Source of the DNA: Candidatus Saccharimonadota bacterium
GTDB lineage: Bacteria; Patescibacteriota; Saccharimonadia; Saccharimonadales; Saccharimonadaceae
NCBI GenBank assembly: GCA_946893605.1
Contig: OX335598.1
Coordinates: 434,001-498,000, forward strand
Direction of reading: 5' to 3'
Length of the DNA stretch: 64,000 nt
Position numbers and translations under genes: made by a program. Under the pieces are notes generated by a model. That model was not told the origin of the DNA and did no database searches. It worked only from the letters and a program-made list of their open reading frames with translations. How positions within the stretch are numbered: position 1 is the first letter of the stretch; the number at the start of each line of letters is the position of its first letter. This document shows positions 60,916-64,000 of this stretch, piece after piece.

Positions 60916-60939
60916 CAAATCCGAACGGAATATAAATCC

Positions 60940-60956
60940 CTTTATGGTGACCTTAC
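60940..60956. repeat. Direct repeat / att site, tRNA copy
   Basis: CTTTATGGTGACCTTAC; overlaps the 3' end of the intact tRNA-Glu and matches 56792-56808 perfectly. Confidence 0.85.
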
Positions 60957-61018
60957 CGGGAATCGAACCGGATTGCCAGGATGAAAACCTGGTGTCCTAA
61001 CCGTTAGACGATAAGGCC
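60945..61018 (-). tRNA. tRNA-Glu (UUC)
   Basis: Acceptor GGCCTTA pairs with TAAGGTC, anticodon stem CAGG/CCTG with loop TTTTCAT (anticodon TTC), T-loop GTTCGATTC, encoded ACCA. It is the integration target of the island. Confidence 0.94.
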
Positions 61019-61097
61019 ACGACTTCAGATATCATAACAAATTATTGTCGAATTGTCTATAGCAAATCAGCCACTTCTCCGCCGTTATCTATTAATG

Positions 61098-61103
61098 TAT
61101 AAT
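61098..61103 (+). promoter_or_regulatory. -10 hexamer of the 61110 gene
   Basis: TATAAT preceded by TG, 6 nt before ATG 61110; leaderless. Confidence 0.65.
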
Positions 61104-61109
61104 ATTTCC

Positions 61110-61325
61110 ATGACAAAGCAGAAGAAAAAGCGCAATAAAAAATATTCTGGGATGGACGCGACATCTCAGCGACCAAAGGTAACAAGGATTACAGCAACGA
61201 ATCGCTCCAAATTATCTCAATGGTTTTTTGATCGGAAAAAGCTCATTCGCACCATTGGCATGGCGGGACTCGTTGCAATTACTTTAATTATCGTTATTTC
61301 TGGAATAATGAGTTTATTTCGTTAA
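61110..61325 (+). CDS. Small basic membrane protein
   Basis: 71 residues: a strongly basic N-terminal half (KQKKKRNKKY, RPKVTRITATNRSK) and one C-terminal transmembrane helix (GMAGLVAITLIIVISGIMSLF). Unknown, but the layout is typical of small CPR inner-membrane proteins. The ATG 61110 is set by TATAAT 6 nt upstream. Its stop overlaps the convergent kinase gene by 4 nt. Confidence 0.65.
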   Translation: MTKQKKKRNKKYSGMDATSQRPKVTRITATNRSKLSQWFFDRKKLIRTIGMAGLVAITLIIVISGIMSLFR

Positions 61326-63479
61326 CGAACTGGCAACTTAAACCCAAAAGTGCTACCTTTTCCTTCTTCTGACTCAAAGATCATTTCGCCGTCGTGCGAT
61401 AAGATAACTTTCCTCGCTAAAAATAAGCCAACACCAGTGCCGTCTGGTCGCTTTTTTCTGGCATTTGTGCCGCGGAAGAATTTACCAAACAGATTTGCTT
61501 GCTCTGATTTTGGCACACCAATTCCCGAATCTTTCACCGTAAATTCAATCGCACCATTATTATTTTTCAGAGAAATTATTACCTTTTTATGTGGATCTGA
61601 ATAGTAAATTGCATTGTCAATCATATTCAGCATAACTTGACGAATCTTCTCAGAGTCAGCCGTAATCAATGGAACTTTTCTATCAATCTTTAGGTCCATT
61701 TCGACAGACCTCTGATCTGCCACAACCTTAAGTAGAGCAACTTCATCCCGAAGAATTTGAGCAATATCTATCTTCTGTTTATCAATATTAAATTTGCCAG
61801 TCTGAAGCCTAGAAACGTTAAGAAAATCGTTTATCAGTCTCACCATACGCTCACTCGAAGAAAACGCCTCCCTAAGAACCGCACGCTGCGTCGGCGTAAT
61901 CTTCCCCAGATCACCCTCCAGCATCATATCCAGATAACCCTTAATACTAGTCAATGGCGTTCTTAACTGATGTGAAGCCATAGAAATAAATTCGTTCTTC
62001 GCCTCATCCAGTCGCTGAAGCTGTCGATTACTGAACCTCAATTCTTTCGTCGCCTCGTCAATTTTACGCTGCAAACTTTTATTCAACTCATTAATTTCTT
62101 CCAATGACAAAGAATTTCGAATCGACACCGCCAGTTCCCCAGCAATCGATTCCAACATTTCAATATCGCGAGAACTATAGCCCAAACTTTTATGCTCGCC
62201 CAGAAATAGAATTCCCGTTTCTTGATTTTGATGCAACAGCGGCATAACAATTTTCGTGCGATGAATATCCAAAAGTTTCTTCAGATCTGGATCCTTTACT
62301 TGATTTGCCAAAATAACTTCCGGAAAACTACAATTCTTATAATAGTAATCCATAATCCTGTGAACGTCTTCCTCGACAACAGATATTCGTCGCCGACCCG
62401 CTCGACCATATATTCCTTTTTCTGGAATACAAAACGCCACTTTCCGCAGCAAGAGAAGTCGCTATATAATTGCCAACACGTCGAGTTAGCAATTGCAGAT
62501 CTGCTGTGTAGGTTAATATTTTACTAATCTCACGCGTAAATGTATCAGCGTCATATTCTCCGTAATAAAAAACTCTATCAGTAAATTTATCAAAGATTTT
62601 CTTCACCGGCTGATACATAACCGCCAAAATCATAGCCAAAATCATATTCATAAGATTTACGTGACTATCAACCGTCAGGCTGCGCTGGAAAACCAAAATT
62701 GAAATAACATATGCAGAAATCACGTAGACGACAGCCAGTGCAATTAATAGCAACATATACGAAACGCTTCGAGCCACCGCCATTTTTACGTCCATCAATC
62801 GGTATCTGACAATGCTATACATAATTGCGAATAAGAAAATAATCGTAGCAATTGGACCAATCCATATATATCGATAATCACCAAGCGCCGGAAGAAACAG
62901 ATCCACTACAAAGCCAGGAATGCTACATATCAACAGACCAATCATGTAAATCGCGACTTGCTTGCGTCGAACAGGATCTGATTTGCGCCACGCTATATAA
63001 CCAAAACACATAGAAATTAAGAAGAATACCGAGAAAAAAGTTGCAAAAATAACATAGTTGACTGCATGAATCGGAATTCGAGAAAAATCTACTGGCGTGA
63101 CGATTTCTGATGTATTGATAATAAACTCAGGAACCAAAATAATATATAGCGAGAAAATCGTTATTAGTATACTAGACGCGCAGATAAAACTCTTCGTTGA
63201 TTTTGTCGATGGAAGAAACGACTTTGTAGTGAAAATAGCCAACGCAGGACAAAAAACAGCCGAAGCTACATAAAACCACCTGGACGCAGTGTCCAATGTT
63301 ACTTCCTTGTCCGCCAGAGAAAACACTTCAAGTCCAGCCGACCACACAGCCAAACATAAACAAACCAGAAAAAACCAATACTTTGCATCATGACGATGCT
63401 TCGACTTTTTAAGTACGAGCACGCCCAAAATTAGCGCCATCAACGCAACCAATCCTAGCACTAATGCTCGTATCATCAT
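61322..63479 (-). CDS. Membrane sensor histidine kinase, one frameshift
   Basis: ~718 residues: seven or eight N-terminal transmembrane helices (7TM-type sensor), a GAF-like region, HisKA with the phospho-His in ISMASHQLRTPLTS, and HATPase boxes NMIDNAIYYS, DSGIGVPKSEQANLFGKFFRG and GTGVGLFLARKVI. One T is missing near 62423 (LAAESGV then CIPEKG). TATAAT is 10 nt before ATG. No response-regulator gene is within the window, so the partner lies elsewhere. Confidence 0.9.
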
Positions 63480-63505
63480 ACTAATGCTTATTATAGCATT
63501 TTATT

Positions 63506-64000
63506 CTACGTTTCAATCGCAAAAACTGTGTAAACGCCGCTTGCAGTAACCGTAGCTTCAATAGATTCTTTTGGTATGCCAGATTTTTGGAGTAATTTAA
63601 AGCCTTCTTTAATTGAGCGCATCCTAACCTTTGGGACCCACCCCATCAGTCCATGCAAAAATTCTTTCTGCGGGCGATTTACGTTCATATTGCCAGTGAT
63701 CATTAGCCCACCAGTTCGTAAAAACTTCAATGATTCTCGCGTCAATTGCTTATAAACGCCATCCGGCAGATATTCTCGCAAGCCAGAGTCTTCCGCGATA
63801 TCCAGCTTACGATTGCCCAAAACTCCCTCCAAACTAAGAGGCTTGCCGAGCTTGCTGAATAATCGCTCGCAATGAACTTCAATCTTATCTTCCAAATTCC
63901 ATTTCTTAGCTAGACTCTGTGCCGCTGCTAGAGACAACGGATCTTGGTCCAGCAGAATTACCGTCGGCGCCTCACCCGTTTCGTCCTTAAGTTTTTTCAG
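63506..64000 (-). CDS. SAM-dependent methyltransferase (5' end outside window)
   Basis: 165 residues, C-terminal part of a class I methyltransferase: TVILLDQDPLSLAAAQSLAKKW (motif II-like), DIAEDSGLREYLPD, LKFLRTGGLMITGN and the closing beta strands VTASGVYTVFAI. The substrate cannot be told from this part. The frame runs off the right edge. Confidence 0.75.
   Translation of the reverse strand: MKKLKDETGEAPTVILLDQDPLSLAAAQSLAKKWNLEDKIEVHCERLFSKLGKPLSLEGVLGNRKLDIAEDSGLREYLPDGVYKQLTRESLKFLRTGGLMITGNMNVNRPQKEFLHGLMGWVPKVRMRSIKEGFKLLQKSGIPKESIEATVTASGVYTVFAIET

Larger units (their letters stand above)
56792..60956. mobile_element. ~4.1-kb island integrated at the 3' end of tRNA-Glu(UUC)
   Basis: Bounded by the 17-bp direct repeat of the tRNA 3' end. 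At the tRNA side the element supplies a new hairpin/T-run (60881-60915), while the likely native terminator lies outside the other end. Contents: two or three small plus-strand genes with a PLD nuclease, then minus-strand genes (membrane protein, DUF4325, HATPase, unknown, GNAT) and a plus-strand fragment that may be a recombinase tail reading into the tRNA. Many reading frames are broken. No intact integrase is present, so it is probably immobile. Confidence 0.75.
60670..60984 (+). pseudogene. Possible site-specific recombinase C-terminal remnant
   Basis: Open frame from a stop at 60669 to 60984: LELSTQTRCESSSQV, YILEHPPELLLDLCNTLRKA, FFAAIFNKILTYDEIKFGTH and SPLPDVNELFQIR, continuing antisense through the tRNA-Glu 3' end (GDLTGNRTG). 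The wording resembles C-termini of serine recombinases in CPR genomes whose genes end within tRNA attachment sites. This is recall-based; no catalytic domain is present, so at best it is a tail. Confidence 0.4.

Noticed and set aside
60721-60984. Independent 87-residue protein-coding gene
   Set aside because: The frame runs through the tRNA-Glu gene in antisense and lacks an SD or promoter; a truncated recombinase tail is more likely.

Overview
The window looks like a chromosomal segment of an ultra-small Patescibacteria/CPR bacterium, most likely a Candidatus Saccharibacteria (TM7) relative. Reasons: very short intergenic gaps, a reduced gene set, several unusually minimal core proteins (an alanyl-tRNA synthetase that stops after the editing domain, a DNA ligase without its zinc-finger cysteines), an FtsA-like ATPase next to a CPR-style membrane protein, and many wall-remodelling and surface proteins. 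This assignment is inference; no rRNA is present to prove it. Most genes lie on the minus strand.

Layout. 1-250: a GC-richer edge with two tiny hydrophobic ORFs unlike the rest. 0.46-2.8 kb: minus-strand operon rpmF-nusB-NUDIX-rnc-KH protein. 3.4-13.2 kb: leuS, a lipidless membrane protein, a MurF-like ligase, a candidate pseudoknotted RNA, ligA, htpX and lemA. 13.2-13.65 kb: tRNA-Leu(UAA), tRNA-Cys(GCA), tRNA-Leu(GAG). 13.7-20.6 kb: oligopeptide-binding protein, secG, uvrC, DUF488, HD, NUDIX, cupin, and a fur-trxA pair. 20.6-26.5 kb: plus-strand ABC exporter and DedA, then uvrA. 26.5-33.5 kb: sorted Asp-box protein, sbcB, obgE, LysM-CHAP hydrolase, mltG, ruvX. 33.5-44.8 kb: baseplate-J-like membrane protein, ftsA-like, alaS, rpsP, the sulfur-relay operon iscS-ydcF-mnmA, and metG-tatD with two unknowns. 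44.9-52.9 kb: a secreted repeat protein with wall-binding plus Ltp-type repeats, rsmA, two tandem Rpf/YabE-like wall enzymes, pcrA and disordered proteins. 52.9-56.4 kb: the lower-glycolysis operon pyk-pgk-tpiA. 56.8-60.95 kb: a 4.1-kb island inserted at the 3' end of tRNA-Glu(UUC). 61.1-64 kb: a small membrane protein, a membrane histidine kinase and a partial methyltransferase.

Two genome-wide signals stand out. First, about twenty operon-leading genes carry a -10 hexamer (usually extended, TGnTATAAT) exactly 6-7 nt before the start codon and no Shine-Dalgarno, so they should make leaderless mRNAs, whereas operon-internal genes have good SD sequences. At several loci the U-tract of the preceding terminator runs directly into this promoter. 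Second, at least fifteen genes, many normally essential (alaS, metG, uvrA, rsmA, iscS), are broken by single-base indels, mostly in homopolymers. This pattern points to residual sequencing error rather than biology, and I annotate such genes as single CDSs with a note.

The most unusual region is the tRNA-Glu island. It is bounded by a perfect 17-bp repeat of the tRNA 3' end, the tRNA's probable own terminator is stranded on the far side, and a possible site-specific recombinase tail reads into the tRNA. Its cargo is a PLD-type phosphodiesterase with two tiny coupled ORFs, a HATPase/STAS-like (DUF4325) pair followed by a small membrane protein, an unknown protein and a GNAT acetyltransferase. 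This is a plausible but unproven accessory or defence-type module, partly degraded.
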